Of a stretch of DNA of 57,880 nt, positions 18,180 through 28,000 are shown piece after piece. The stretch's first letter is position 1. Each line of letters begins with the position of its first letter. The notes below the pieces were generated by a model. That model ran no database searches and was not told the DNA's origin. It saw only the letters and a list, made by a program, of their open reading frames with translations. Source of the stretch: an uncultured Saprospiraceae bacterium (GTDB taxonomy: Bacteria > Bacteroidota > Bacteroidia > Chitinophagales > Saprospiraceae); assembly GCA_937928405.1 (NCBI GenBank), contig CALFWZ010000108.1, forward strand, positions 1 through 57,880, in the 5' to 3' direction. Both the position numbers and the translations under genes were made by a program.

Positions 18180-19613
18180 TTACTGAACAACAACCTTTAT
18201 CATTTGATCAGATTTATGCCCCTCAATTTTAACAAAGTATAATCCAGGTCTCCATTTATTTCGGTCGAAAGAAATGATCTCTCCGGCTTCTAAGCTGTTC
18301 ATTTTTTTGATTAACATTATCTGCCCCGAAGAATTATAAATTTTAATTAGAGTGACACCTGATCTTGCGTGTTCCGTTGAAAGTTTAAAATCACCTCTAC
18401 TAGGATTAGGAGCGACCTCCATAACATTATCTGAAATAAGCGTATTGGATAAATTTGTAGAAATACACACTTCTTGAGAATTTGCACACAATGATGAAAT
18501 ATTCATAGCAAATATTTGCCTATCACTACAGCTATTTTCACATGCAACAACATAACCAGATAAAAAGTAGCTACCATCTGGTTCTTCATTAATCGACTTA
18601 GGTCTTGTCTCGAACATTTCCGGGGCATCAAAAACGAATGAACACAATTCGTTACCTTCTGCATCTACTTTCACCACTAACCCTGAGTATTTATCTTCTA
18701 CATTATTACAGAAAGTCATGATGATGCCATCATCATCGAGTACGTGCATTGAAGAAGTAAGTTCTGCATTTGTTCCAGCACCATAATAATTCGACCAAAT
18801 TTCATTCCCCTCCGAATCCATTTTTGACAAAAAAGGACGAAGCTTGTTATTAATTGACAAAAATCCTGAGACATAAAATAAATTAGGATCGCAGCTAGGA
18901 GTTATTTTGGTTGGGACTTCATAAGAAGATCCCTCATGATCAATAATCTGCTCCCAGATCAAATTTCCATTCGCATCTAATTGGATAAATGCCATATCAT
19001 TTAACAATTTTCCAGCAACAATAATATTACCATTGTTTAATTCCATGGCAAAATTTGCCACCTCCCTTTCAGCTAAACTATCAATGCCAAAGAAAAATTG
19101 TTTTTCCCAAATTAGATTTCCTAACGCATCTGTTCTGAGAATTGCCATATCCGATGATTGTCCAAATCCAATCTGAATTTGACCTGAAATTAGAAAGCCA
19201 CCATCAGATAATACACCCAGTTGATTTTGTGATACCGACCAACTACTATCATATTCATAAGCCTGAGACCAGATAATATTAGCGTCTAAGTCCATTTTTA
19301 TTAACTCCAAATCGAGCGCTTTTATTAAGGCTACCATATTGCCATCAGCCGTAAATCTCAATCCCATAAATCTACCTGACTCCAAACCAAGGTTTCTTTC
19401 CCAGATTATGTCTCCTTCTGGAGAAACCTTAAGTATACTCGGTGTACCAGTCAGTGATTTATTAAACGCTATAAAATAATTACCATCTGGCAACTTTTCA
19501 TGAAAATTTACAAATGGCGCACCCTCAACTTCATAGGTATTAAGCCAATTAATTTGTGCCTGAATTCCTACATGAACAAATAACAATGAGAGAATAATGA
19601 GTATCTTTTTCAT
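18180..19613 (-). CDS. Secreted propeller-like protein with T9SS sorting domain
   Basis: 477 residues with a signal peptide (cleavage near IQAQ). Repeating units of the form LDANGNLIWEQ, SPEGDIIWERN, LDANIIWSQ and SEGNEIWSNYYG resemble the delta-60/PQQ-like propeller repeats found in Bacteroidota surface proteins. The last ~75 residues are a type A T9SS sorting domain (VAPNPSRGDFKL, GLYFVKIEG, MIKVVVQ). Probably a surface-exposed binding protein; no catalytic motif seen. It converges on the beta-barrel gene with a 16-bp gap. Confidence 0.82.
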   Translation of the reverse strand: MKKILIILSLLFVHVGIQAQINWLNTYEVEGAPFVNFHEKLPDGNYFIAFNKSLTGTPSILKVSPEGDIIWERNLGLESGRFMGLRFTADGNMVALIKALDLELIKMDLDANIIWSQAYEYDSSWSVSQNQLGVLSDGGFLISGQIQIGFGQSSDMAILRTDALGNLIWEKQFFFGIDSLAEREVANFAMELNNGNIIVAGKLLNDMAFIQLDANGNLIWEQIIDHEGSSYEVPTKITPSCDPNLFYVSGFLSINNKLRPFLSKMDSEGNEIWSNYYGAGTNAELTSSMHVLDDDGIIMTFCNNVEDKYSGLVVKVDAEGNELCSFVFDAPEMFETRPKSINEEPDGSYFLSGYVVACENSCSDRQIFAMNISSLCANSQEVCISTNLSNTLISDNVMEVAPNPSRGDFKLSTEHARSGVTLIKIYNSSGQIMLIKKMNSLEAGEIISFDRNKWRPGLYFVKIEGHKSDQMIKVVVQ

Positions 19614-19707
19614 AGCTTTTTTTTATAAAAATAGCGTTTTATTAATGAAGTTGTTTCAAAACTCCAAAATTGTATTAACAAATTCTATTTTTTTAATTAC
19701 TGTGATA

Positions 19708-20847
19708 TCAAATAATCTTCTTCCCAAACCGCTTCCTAATTCCATCCATCTCATGTAATAACCGCAGCGACTTCGCTTGATCCTCAAAAAGATTCATTTG
19801 AGGATGTCCGTGGACCAGTTTACCAAACTGAATTCCAATCATACGGATACGCTGACGACGCTCATAAAGTTGTTCGAAAAGGAGCAATACCACTGGTTTT
19901 AACAAATGATCATTTGCAGTGTGTGTGATTTTTTTTTGTTTAGAAAAAGTATTGAAATCAACATACCGAATTTTAACCGTCACGGTAGTCGCTAGTTTTT
20001 TTTGCGTTCTTAATTCAAAAGTAAGTGCCTTAAGCATTTTTAATAATTCTGATCGAAGAAAGGGGATATCAATGGTATCGGTTTGAAAAGTTTTTTCATT
20101 CCCAATCGTTTTTCGTTCGCGATAAGGAATAACGGGTCGATCGTCAATAGCATTCGCTTTCTTCCAAAGACTGATCCCATTTTTCCCAAATTCTCGTTCG
20201 AGCAAACGAGGAGGTATTGCACGCAACACCTTGATCGTCTGGACACCCATCTGCCGTAATTTCTGTTCTGTTATGCGACCAACTTGAGGAATTTTGCGGA
20301 CAGCCAATGGTGCAATAAATGCTTTCTCAGTACCGGCAGCAATACACAAGGCACCGTTTGGCTTAGATTCTGTTGTGCCCATTTTTGCAATCAATTTATT
20401 GATTGACAATCCATAAGAAGCAATTAATCCCGTTTCTCTATTAATTTTCTGCTGCAGTTCACTCGACCATTTTTGGCAACCAAAATAACGATCCATTCCC
20501 GTCAAATCCAGATAAAATTCGTCAATGGATGCCTTCTCAAAGATAGGTGCCTGATCGGCAATCACCTCGGTTATCAGTCGCGAATATTTTTGGTATGTAT
20601 CAAAGTCTCCTCGCAAAAAGATGGCTTCTGGACAGAGCTTACGGGCCAGTTTGATAGGCATGGCTGCATGTACCCCGAAGCGTCGGGCTTCATAACTACA
20701 AGAGGTAACGACTCCTCGATTTTGGTAACCAGGGATGTTGTGACTCACACCACCGATAATCAGGGGTTTACCAGAAAAAACTGTATTGCGGAGCCGCTCA
20801 ACGGCAACAAAAAAAGTATCTAGATCAAGATGAAGTATGGAACGCAT
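19708..20847 (-). CDS. dinB: DNA polymerase IV (Y-family, DinB-type)
   Basis: 379 residues from ATG 20847, the family start (MRSILHLDLDTFFVAVE); the frame is open to 20913 but the extra residues are not family-like. Catalytic carboxylates are present: D8 in HLDLDTF and D109/E110 in SIDEFYLD, so it is a working translesion polymerase rather than the inactive ImuB type. The steric-gate region, HhH motif (IPQVGRITEQKL) and little-finger domain follow. A beta-clamp-binding motif, QMNLF, lies near the C-terminus. It sits 50 bp downstream of a DnaE-type gene on the same strand; such pairs act in error-prone lesion bypass. Confidence 0.93.
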   Translation of the reverse strand: MRSILHLDLDTFFVAVERLRNTVFSGKPLIIGGVSHNIPGYQNRGVVTSCSYEARRFGVHAAMPIKLARKLCPEAIFLRGDFDTYQKYSRLITEVIADQAPIFEKASIDEFYLDLTGMDRYFGCQKWSSELQQKINRETGLIASYGLSINKLIAKMGTTESKPNGALCIAAGTEKAFIAPLAVRKIPQVGRITEQKLRQMGVQTIKVLRAIPPRLLEREFGKNGISLWKKANAIDDRPVIPYRERKTIGNEKTFQTDTIDIPFLRSELLKMLKALTFELRTQKKLATTVTVKIRYVDFNTFSKQKKITHTANDHLLKPVVLLLFEQLYERRQRIRMIGIQFGKLVHGHPQMNLFEDQAKSLRLLHEMDGIRKRFGKKII

Positions 20848-20897
20848 AAATTGTTGATTTGTTGATTTGTTTTTACAGAAAAAATTAATGTCTTTCC

Positions 20898-23822
20898 TTA
20901 AATCCTTACACAACTAACCACCTCTATCCCTGGAAAGTCGTAGTCTAAGACAACCCTGCCTCGAATTTTATAACACCCTCTACCCTTTAAAGGAAATTTT
21001 TTAAGTGCTAGTGGAAAGTGAATTGTATCAAAATAGCGACCTTCTTGATCAAGCCAAGTACCAAAATTCATCAGTTCTTTTTTACTAGTCATAACTGGCT
21101 TTTTTGTAACGAAATAGCCAATTATTTCTATCATTCTACCAGTATATTTTTTTAGATCCCGCGCTATGATTTGGCGATTTGTGATAGCTTCTGGAGCAAC
21201 AGATGGAAAAGGGGTGTCTATAGAAAAACCTATCAATTCTAGTTGGTCATGTAGTTCCGCATGGGGATCAACTTCCAATTCAGGAAGTTTAAATGATTCT
21301 TGGGCTACTGCAAATAACGCTGGATCAATGCGATGGCGCAACCGTGGATTATATACTCGATTCTTTTCCCACATCAATTCGTATTTATCCATTCCTGTAA
21401 AGCGAAAAGCACCGATTCGAATAAGAATTTCTAATTGGTCGGGAGCAACGTCAATTCTATCAACAAAATCAGCCATATCTTTAAATTTACCTTGTTTTTT
21501 TCTTTCAAATACTATGCTCATCGCCAATCTTTGGGTAAGTTGGTGCAAATGAATAAATCCCATATAAATATCTTTCCCTCGAATATCCGTTAGATAAAAA
21601 CTATGATTGACACAGGGGGCATGGATATTGGCACCTTGCATACGGGCTTCGTGGAAATAAAATTCCGTACGATAAAATCCACCAAAATTATTAATTACCG
21701 CAACCATGAACTCTAGCGGATAGTACGCCTTTAGATATAAACTTTGGAAAGACTCTACAGCATAACTAGCAGAGTGCGCTTTACAAAAAGAATATCCACT
21801 AAAGCTTTCCACTTGTCGCCAAACTTCTGCGGTCAACTCCTCAGGATGATTCCGATCTTTACAATTAGCAAAAAACTTATTACGCAAACGGATGAATGCT
21901 TCAGATGATCTTTTCTTACCACTCATCATTCGTCTCAACACATCAGATTCATCGAGTTCTAGTCCGGCAAAATGATGGCAAATTTTCATTACGTCTTCTT
22001 GGTAAACCATGATTCCAAAAGTTTCTCCAAGATGATCCTTAAACGTCTTATGGAGATAATCAAAAGAATGTGGCTCGTGAAATCGCTTGATATATTCACG
22101 CATCATTCCCGACTTAGCAACACCGGGACGAATAATCGAACTAGCTGCGACTAAATGAACATAGTCGGCGCAATGCAATTTACTTAGCAATCCGCGCATG
22201 GCCGGAGATTCGATATAAAAACAGCCAATACAGTGTCCAGAGGCAAGCTGCTTTTTAACTTTAGGGTCTTCCTTTATTTTTTCGATGGCGTGAATATCGA
22301 TACTATGTCCTCGGTTCTTCTTGATTAGATGGACGGCATCCTTTATATGGCCAATACCCCGCTGACTAAGTACATCATATTTATGAAATCCAAGGTCTTC
22401 TGCTCCATACATATCAAAGTGTGCCACTGGAAAGCCTTTGGGCATCATCTGTAAAGCAGTATGGTAATGAATCGGACGTTCAGTGATCAAAATTCCACCC
22501 GCGTGGATCGACAAATGATTAGGAAATCCTTCCATCATCATGGCATACCGTCGGATCGTAGGTACCAATCGATGTTGTCGTGCTTTATCGCTAGGGTTAC
22601 GAATCATCCGGTCGATATCCTCTTTGGGCAAACCAAATACTTTTCCTAATTCTCTAAGAATCGACTTGCCTTTGAAGGTACTATACGTTGCCAGTAACGC
22701 GGTATAGTCTCGACCATATCGCTTAAAGATATAGTCCGTTACATCGTCTCGTTGATCCCACGAAAAATCAATATCAAAGTCTGGAGGCGAACTCCGATAA
22801 GGATTGATGAAACGTTCAAAGTAAAGGTCCAATTCTATAGGATTAACATCCGTAATACCAAGGCAGTACGCCACAATAGAGTTAGCACCACTTCCTCTCC
22901 CAACATGATGGTAATTCATGGTTTGCGCATATCGAATGATATCCCAAGTAATCAAAAAATAGGGAGCAAAATTCATTTGTTCAATGAGATTTAACTCTTT
23001 TTCAACACGGGTTGTAGCCGTTTTATCGTCGACTCCATATCGACGTAAACAACCATTAACGGCCAACTTACGTAGCAATACCAAATCATCAGTCGCATTA
23101 CCCGTAAAGGTTTTTCGATTATTATTTGGACCAACCGTTAATTCGATAGAACAGGTTGCCAAAATCTTTTTTGTATTAGTAATCAACGATGTATACATGG
23201 CGTAAGGGGCCATGAGTTTTTCTTGACTTTCTAAGCGAGCGGTAGACCACGCATGTTCAGTTGGTTTTAATTTAGAGATCAGGGTATTTAAATCAATCGC
23301 TTTAAGGAGTTTATGTACTTTGTTTCCATCCTCATTTACAAAAGTCAGGGTACGTAAGGCCACCAGTTTATGCAATGCGTCTTTGACAGGAGACTGAAAA
23401 AGGCGATGGACAAATTCAGGGCGTACCCCCAAGTATTCGTATGTATAAAAACGATTTAAAGGTTTGGTCAATCGATCATATACAACAATACAATTTTTGA
23501 ATTCAGGTGCTAGATCTGGCAATGGAATATTATCCAATGAATGGGTAGATAAAAAATGATTGAGTTCTCGAAATCCTTCTTCATTGCGAGCAATACCAAG
23601 ATATAGAAAACGATGATCCCGCCGAAATTCAATTCCTAAAATCGGTTTGATCTTTTTCTCTTGACAGGCACGGATAAATGCATAGCTTCCAGAAGTATTA
23701 TTAATGTCGGTTAGGACGAGTTCTTTCAGACCGATAGCACTAGCCGCTTCGACCAATTGCACCGGAGATAAAGTACCATATCGAAGGCTAAAAAAACTAT
23801 GTGTATTTAAATACATTGACAA
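20898..23822 (-). CDS. Short DNA polymerase III alpha subunit (DnaE/DnaE2-like), mutagenesis-associated
   Basis: 974 residues, shorter than replicative DnaE (about 1160) and closer to accessory alpha subunits. The catalytic motif PDFDIDF and the GRGSGANSIVAYCLG palm block are intact. The N-terminal PHP domain looks inactive: the usual HxH is NTH and the later TDH is TDI. The C-terminus has an HhH region and an OB-like fold (GRMIEIIGYFVTKKPV), but I see no clear clamp motif. Pairing with dinB 50 bp downstream resembles the Bacteroidota polymerase pairs analogous to ImuB/DnaE2. No LexA- or ImuA-type gene is adjacent. Confidence 0.9.
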   Translation of the reverse strand: MSMYLNTHSFFSLRYGTLSPVQLVEAASAIGLKELVLTDINNTSGSYAFIRACQEKKIKPILGIEFRRDHRFLYLGIARNEEGFRELNHFLSTHSLDNIPLPDLAPEFKNCIVVYDRLTKPLNRFYTYEYLGVRPEFVHRLFQSPVKDALHKLVALRTLTFVNEDGNKVHKLLKAIDLNTLISKLKPTEHAWSTARLESQEKLMAPYAMYTSLITNTKKILATCSIELTVGPNNNRKTFTGNATDDLVLLRKLAVNGCLRRYGVDDKTATTRVEKELNLIEQMNFAPYFLITWDIIRYAQTMNYHHVGRGSGANSIVAYCLGITDVNPIELDLYFERFINPYRSSPPDFDIDFSWDQRDDVTDYIFKRYGRDYTALLATYSTFKGKSILRELGKVFGLPKEDIDRMIRNPSDKARQHRLVPTIRRYAMMMEGFPNHLSIHAGGILITERPIHYHTALQMMPKGFPVAHFDMYGAEDLGFHKYDVLSQRGIGHIKDAVHLIKKNRGHSIDIHAIEKIKEDPKVKKQLASGHCIGCFYIESPAMRGLLSKLHCADYVHLVAASSIIRPGVAKSGMMREYIKRFHEPHSFDYLHKTFKDHLGETFGIMVYQEDVMKICHHFAGLELDESDVLRRMMSGKKRSSEAFIRLRNKFFANCKDRNHPEELTAEVWRQVESFSGYSFCKAHSASYAVESFQSLYLKAYYPLEFMVAVINNFGGFYRTEFYFHEARMQGANIHAPCVNHSFYLTDIRGKDIYMGFIHLHQLTQRLAMSIVFERKKQGKFKDMADFVDRIDVAPDQLEILIRIGAFRFTGMDKYELMWEKNRVYNPRLRHRIDPALFAVAQESFKLPELEVDPHAELHDQLELIGFSIDTPFPSVAPEAITNRQIIARDLKKYTGRMIEIIGYFVTKKPVMTSKKELMNFGTWLDQEGRYFDTIHFPLALKKFPLKGRGCYKIRGRVVLDYDFPGIEVVSCVRI

Positions 23823-23846
23823 TAGTAGTTTGGGTACTTCTAAGTA

Positions 23847-24095
23847 AGAGCTTGTCTAAACTTCCATTAATTGACTGCAATTGATAAATTTGATGCTGTA
23901 TTTCCCCGCCTGACTGATCGTCAGATCGGGCAGGGTTAAAAAGCCTTTGTGCCACTGGCACAAGCTAACTCAGGATGCTTAGGCATCGCTTAGCCTCCCG
24001 TCCGCTTTGCGGTTCAGGAGTTTACACTCCTTCATGCCTCATTCAAAATAAAATTTTCTCAATTTCGCACAATCATAAAAATTTGGACAAGCTCT
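23847..24095. mobile_element. MITE-like element with 14-bp terminal inverted repeats
   Basis: The left end AGAGCTTGTCTAAA (23847-23860) and the right end TTTGGACAAGCTCT (24082-24095) are inverted repeats with 13 of 14 matches, enclosing 249 bp without an ORF. The interior is a chain of hairpins, including CTGAC-tgatc-GTCAG (23910-23924). No clear target-site duplication. It could be a non-autonomous transposable element or a structured RNA locus. Confidence 0.5.
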
Positions 24096-24113
24096 AAAAG
24101 ACTAGAGTACGAG

Positions 24114-24191
24114 GTAGCGTTTATTCTGGACTGGTTCTCATATCTACACGAAATCGTGTAAGCTAACACCAGACAGCAGAATATGGCTACT
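24114..24191. repeat. Second copy of AGCGTTTA...ACAGCAGAATATGG repeat family
   Basis: Starts with AGCGTTTA (24114-24121), contains TCATATCTA and a TACACGA-aa-TCGTGTA hairpin, then TAAGC and ACAGCAGAATATGGCTAC (24174-24191). It matches the copy at 17338-17405 in the order and near-identity of these blocks. Confidence 0.45.
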
Positions 24192-24278
24192 CATTTTATA
24201 AGTAGTATAATTTTAAGTAGAACGCTCAGATAAAACGGATTTTCGTATCTATATAAAGACAGGTAATCCAGCACGAGT

Positions 24279-24593
24279 GTGGGGGTTTATCTAAGGCGTC
24301 ACAGCATTTTAGGTTTTAACCTAAACGGATGGTGGATTGGTAAACCTGAGAAATACAGGCCTGTAAATTGGGTGTTAGTTAAATTTGAAACGCTACGGAT
24401 AGACGTAGTGGATTGCGCTTCGAGGGATGGTGTGGCAAAGGTATATTTATTAAAAAAAACATTTTCTTTAACTTCCGTTATTGAAAATTTTGAAGGTGGT
24501 TATTTGTTCCCATATCTACAAGAGGATGTGTCAACTAATGTTTTAAAGGTAATAGTTGATTTTATGTCAATTTCATATTCACATAAATTATAG
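24279..24593 (+). CDS. Questionable small ORF, no recognised family
   Basis: 104 codons from a GTG without a visible ribosome-binding site. The first half overlaps hairpins (TTTAGGTTttAACCTAAA and TACAGGCCTGTA), arguing for noncoding DNA. The second half (VYLLKKTFSLTSVIENFEGGY...) has a more protein-like composition. It may be a gene remnant within the repeat-rich gap. I do not recognise it. Confidence 0.15.
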   Translation: MGVYLRRHSILGFNLNGWWIGKPEKYRPVNWVLVKFETLRIDVVDCASRDGVAKVYLLKKTFSLTSVIENFEGGYLFPYLQEDVSTNVLKVIVDFMSISYSHKL

Positions 24594-25000
24594 AGGATAA
24601 TTGAGGAGTTGTTCTATTAAAAACAATACAATCTCAAAATAAGACTACACCCTCCGGGTGGATCCACCCCCTGAATTTGACCGAAGGTCTGTGCATGCGC
24701 GCTTCGCAGCGGGCAAAAACCAACACCAAATTCCTGGCTTTGCTGTGAACTTGTACAGCTTCGCCACCCTAACTCAGGACAACTCCCACGTTAGTTATGT
24801 AAAACAGCCTTTCGGCAAAACAAAAGATACGCGCGTGTGAATTCACAAATGTTGGGATTGTACATTAAAGTTATCTCAACGGTGGCAATATACAGGTTTT
24901 ATTTTAAATTAAAAATAAAAAAACAATTTATTTTAAATAAATCATCAGTCCACTCCATTTAACTTGGCAATACTCCTAAAAACCAACCTCATATGCTATC

Positions 25001-25047
25001 CAAAAAAATACCCGCCGCACCCAAACAAAGTTGGCTACGGCGGGTAT
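25001..25047 (-). terminator. Rho-independent terminator of the reprolysin gene
   Basis: On the minus strand a perfect 10-bp stem, ATACCCGCCG / CGGCGGGTAT (25008-25017 with 25038-25047, 20-nt loop), is followed by a T-tract (plus-strand A-run at 25002-25008). It starts 22 bp past the stop at 25069. Confidence 0.88.
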
Positions 25048-25068
25048 CTAATTTAGTTCCTTCGATTT

Positions 25069-28000
25069 TTAGTTCACTACCAATTTGATGATTTCTTCTC
25101 CGTTATCATGACGCGCTTTGAGTACGTAAACGCCTGCGGGCAGTTCTTCCAAGTTCATCACGAATTCATTTCCTGAAACGATTTGTTCCTTTAAAACGCG
25201 ACCGTTTAGATCGAGCAGTCGCAATTCTGTTTCTGAACTAGATACCAGATTCAACAATCCGAACAACTCGTATCGAACAGGATTTGGATAAACTTGTATT
25301 TCAAATTTGGTTCCGTCGATTTTTGCAGCACGAATTTCTGAATATTCAAATTGACCATCTAAATCATTTTGACGTAAACGATAGTAATATTGCATACCTG
25401 GTCGAACTTCCTTATCGACAAAGCTGTAATTATTAATATCTTGAAGAAGATTCGTAGCAGGTATTTCTCCAATCGCAGTGAATGTTTTTTCCGTTTCAGA
25501 ACGACGTTCAATTTCAAAACCTTCGTTATTATATTCGTTGGCTGTTTTCCAATCTAATTGAATAGTACTTTCTTGTGCTACAGCATCAAAGGACAATAAA
25601 TCTACCGGTAAGGCAGTGAGGGCGCAAAAATCTAGACTCCAAGAGGTTAGTTCTCCTCCATCAAAATTAGCATTGTCTGTAACTCTTAAAGTCCAATCTC
25701 CTGCAATGGGTAATCCATCAAAAATAGTAAGGGCATCTTCTGGTATAAAACTACCTCCTTGACCAAGTGGTGTACAAGGAGCATCCGCTGCGGCAATGGT
25801 AGCATCATCGCTAAAGTTTAAATTGAAATCATCGGTAGAACCACATTCTCTGTTCAACAATAAAGCGGTCGGCGATCCTCCAGGAGCAATCAGTTCAAAC
25901 GAGAGATCTCCTACATAGGTATGTGTTCCAAGAATATCTGAAACCTTCATCCCATCTACGGTTCCTGGTCCTGTTACCGTCATAACAGAATTTGCCACAA
26001 CTGTTCCACTGGAAGAAATCGGCACAGGAGTGCTTTCTGTAAAAGAAGTTCCACAATTATTGGTGGTAAATTCATGTGATAAAGACCAAGGAGTTTCCCC
26101 ACAATTAGTAGTGGCCTTTACCCGCCAATAATAAACGGTCAGTACATCTAAAGGGGTACTAATGGTATAAGAATTTGTTGTGATCGTATCATTTGCTAGC
26201 AAATTTGTAAAATTGGTATCATCAGATACTTGAACGATATAATCCGTCGCATTTGATTTTTCCACCCATACAAGTGTTGGAGATAGATCTACATCAACAG
26301 CATTGTCAGCTGGTTGATCAAGTGTGGTTACACCAGCAGGTTCTTCTATAGTCAACACATAATTCATATCTCTAACAATAGATCCACTTGTACCTGTAAC
26401 CGTAAAAATATAACTACCCTCGGCTAGTCCAGAGGTATTACTAATTTCAAAGGTAGTTCCAGTACCTGCTGCGATGATTGGATTAGCAAAAGTCACTACC
26501 GCAGTTCCGGGCAAGTTGGAAACAGATAAATTAACATCTCCCGTAAAACCTGCAAGAGAAGAGGAGGTAAGAGATATATTAGACTCAACCTCTCCTGGAC
26601 AGATCATAGCTAATGGATTTGGTAAATCTAATAAAAATGTTGGTCCACTCGTTACTTCAATTTCAAAATTCGCAGCGGATATATTGTAAAAAATATTATT
26701 TGAACAACGCACTTGAACTCTGGCAGTAGTGGTAACTCCTGCTGGTACCACAACATCTGCTGTACCATTATTGGCAACACTATTGGCCAAGATAACCGGG
26801 TAAGTAAATCCTCCATCATAAGACAACAGAATATCTACATTGGCACAAGAAATAGGTGCAACATTCGTCCCAGCTACATCCCAAGTAACTGTATGTGTCT
26901 CACCTTCTACCCAAACTACCCCACTTGTGGTAGGCGAAGTAACTATAAAAGGACCACTGGCAGCAGTAGTAATCGTAATATCATCTTCAGCAGTACAAGA
27001 GATACTGTTGGTGCTATTATCTCGGACCGTCACACGAAAATCCATGGTTCGAGCCACAGAGGGCAATACCTCCCAAGTAGGCGTTGTTCCATTAACTACA
27101 GCAGTTAAGTTCGGAAGATAACGATCACTATCAATCGAAGGAGGAAAAGAACGAAAACTAGGTCCTTGCGTATTCGTAGATGCTGGTGGAATGGCTTCCG
27201 CCAATTCATTATCAAACTGCTCCCAAGTATAAGTCAAAGGATCGCCGTCGTCATCAGAAGCTATGGCCGAAAGCAATAAGGGGGTAGAATGAGGAACGGT
27301 TACATTGGAGCCCGCAGAAACCGTTGGAGCTGAGTTGGCACTTGGAAGAATGGTAGCACAAGTTGTGCTCAACATTCGGGCGGACATCTGCTGAATGCTG
27401 ATGGCATGAAAATAATAATCAGGAAAATTTTGAATCTGATTTGCACAGGCAGAAGTCACATAACTCAGAATGGTTGTTCCTGCTCCAGGCTCCATGGCAC
27501 TAGCTGTTGAACGTTGGCATTCTTCTCCTTGTGTATGTCCGGCTCCAAATTGGTGACCCATTTCATGTGCCCAAACTTTCAAAAATCGAGGTTGGGTAAT
27601 GCCACCAGCGCTAGCTTGTGTTACGCCTCTGGCCTTACTAGTACCACAAAGGACTCCTACTCCTGCTACTCCCCCACTTCCTCCTCCACTGGAGCCCAAA
27701 ACATGTCCAAGGTCAAAATTCGCATTACCAATGGTCGTACCGAGATTATTAATATTCTCCGCCAACATCGATATAGAATTACTATTGGTATAAGGATCCG
27801 TTGCTCCATTAAAGTAGAAGATATCTGTCAAATTAGCAATCAGAATAAACCGAGCAGAAAGGTCTCGTTCGTACCATCCGTTGATTTGGTTAATACTAGT
27901 GACGATATGGTCCGTGACGATCGCTTCATCAGCAGGCGTACCTGCTGAAGAGGCGCCAAGCGTTGAAGTGGCGTATTCTCCAGTCACTGCAATGGCAAGT

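Larger units (their letters stand above)
23823..25000. other. Hairpin-rich gene-poor region
   Basis: About 1.2 kb with no convincing gene between the dnaE-like gene and the reprolysin terminator. It is packed with short perfect dyads with tiny loops: TTGTGCC-act-GGCACAA (23947-23963), CCGC-ttt-GCGG (24002-24012), AGGAGT-ttac-ACTCCT (24016-24031), TACACGA-aa-TCGTGTA (24146-24161), TTTAGGTT-tt-AACCTAAA (around 24310), TACAGGCCTGTA (around 24360), CACCC-tcc-GGGTG (around 24652) and GCC-tttc-GGC (around 24810). It includes one MITE-like element (23847-24095), one member of the ACAGCAGAATATGG family, and two weak ORFs. Confidence 0.7.

Noticed and set aside
19708..20847. Assignment of the Y-family polymerase as ImuB
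   Set aside because: ImuB proteins have lost the catalytic carboxylates; D8 and D109/E110 are present here.
24658..24840. A 60-codon ORF in the hairpin-rich gap
   Set aside because: It runs across several palindromes, has no ribosome-binding site and no recognisable protein pattern.
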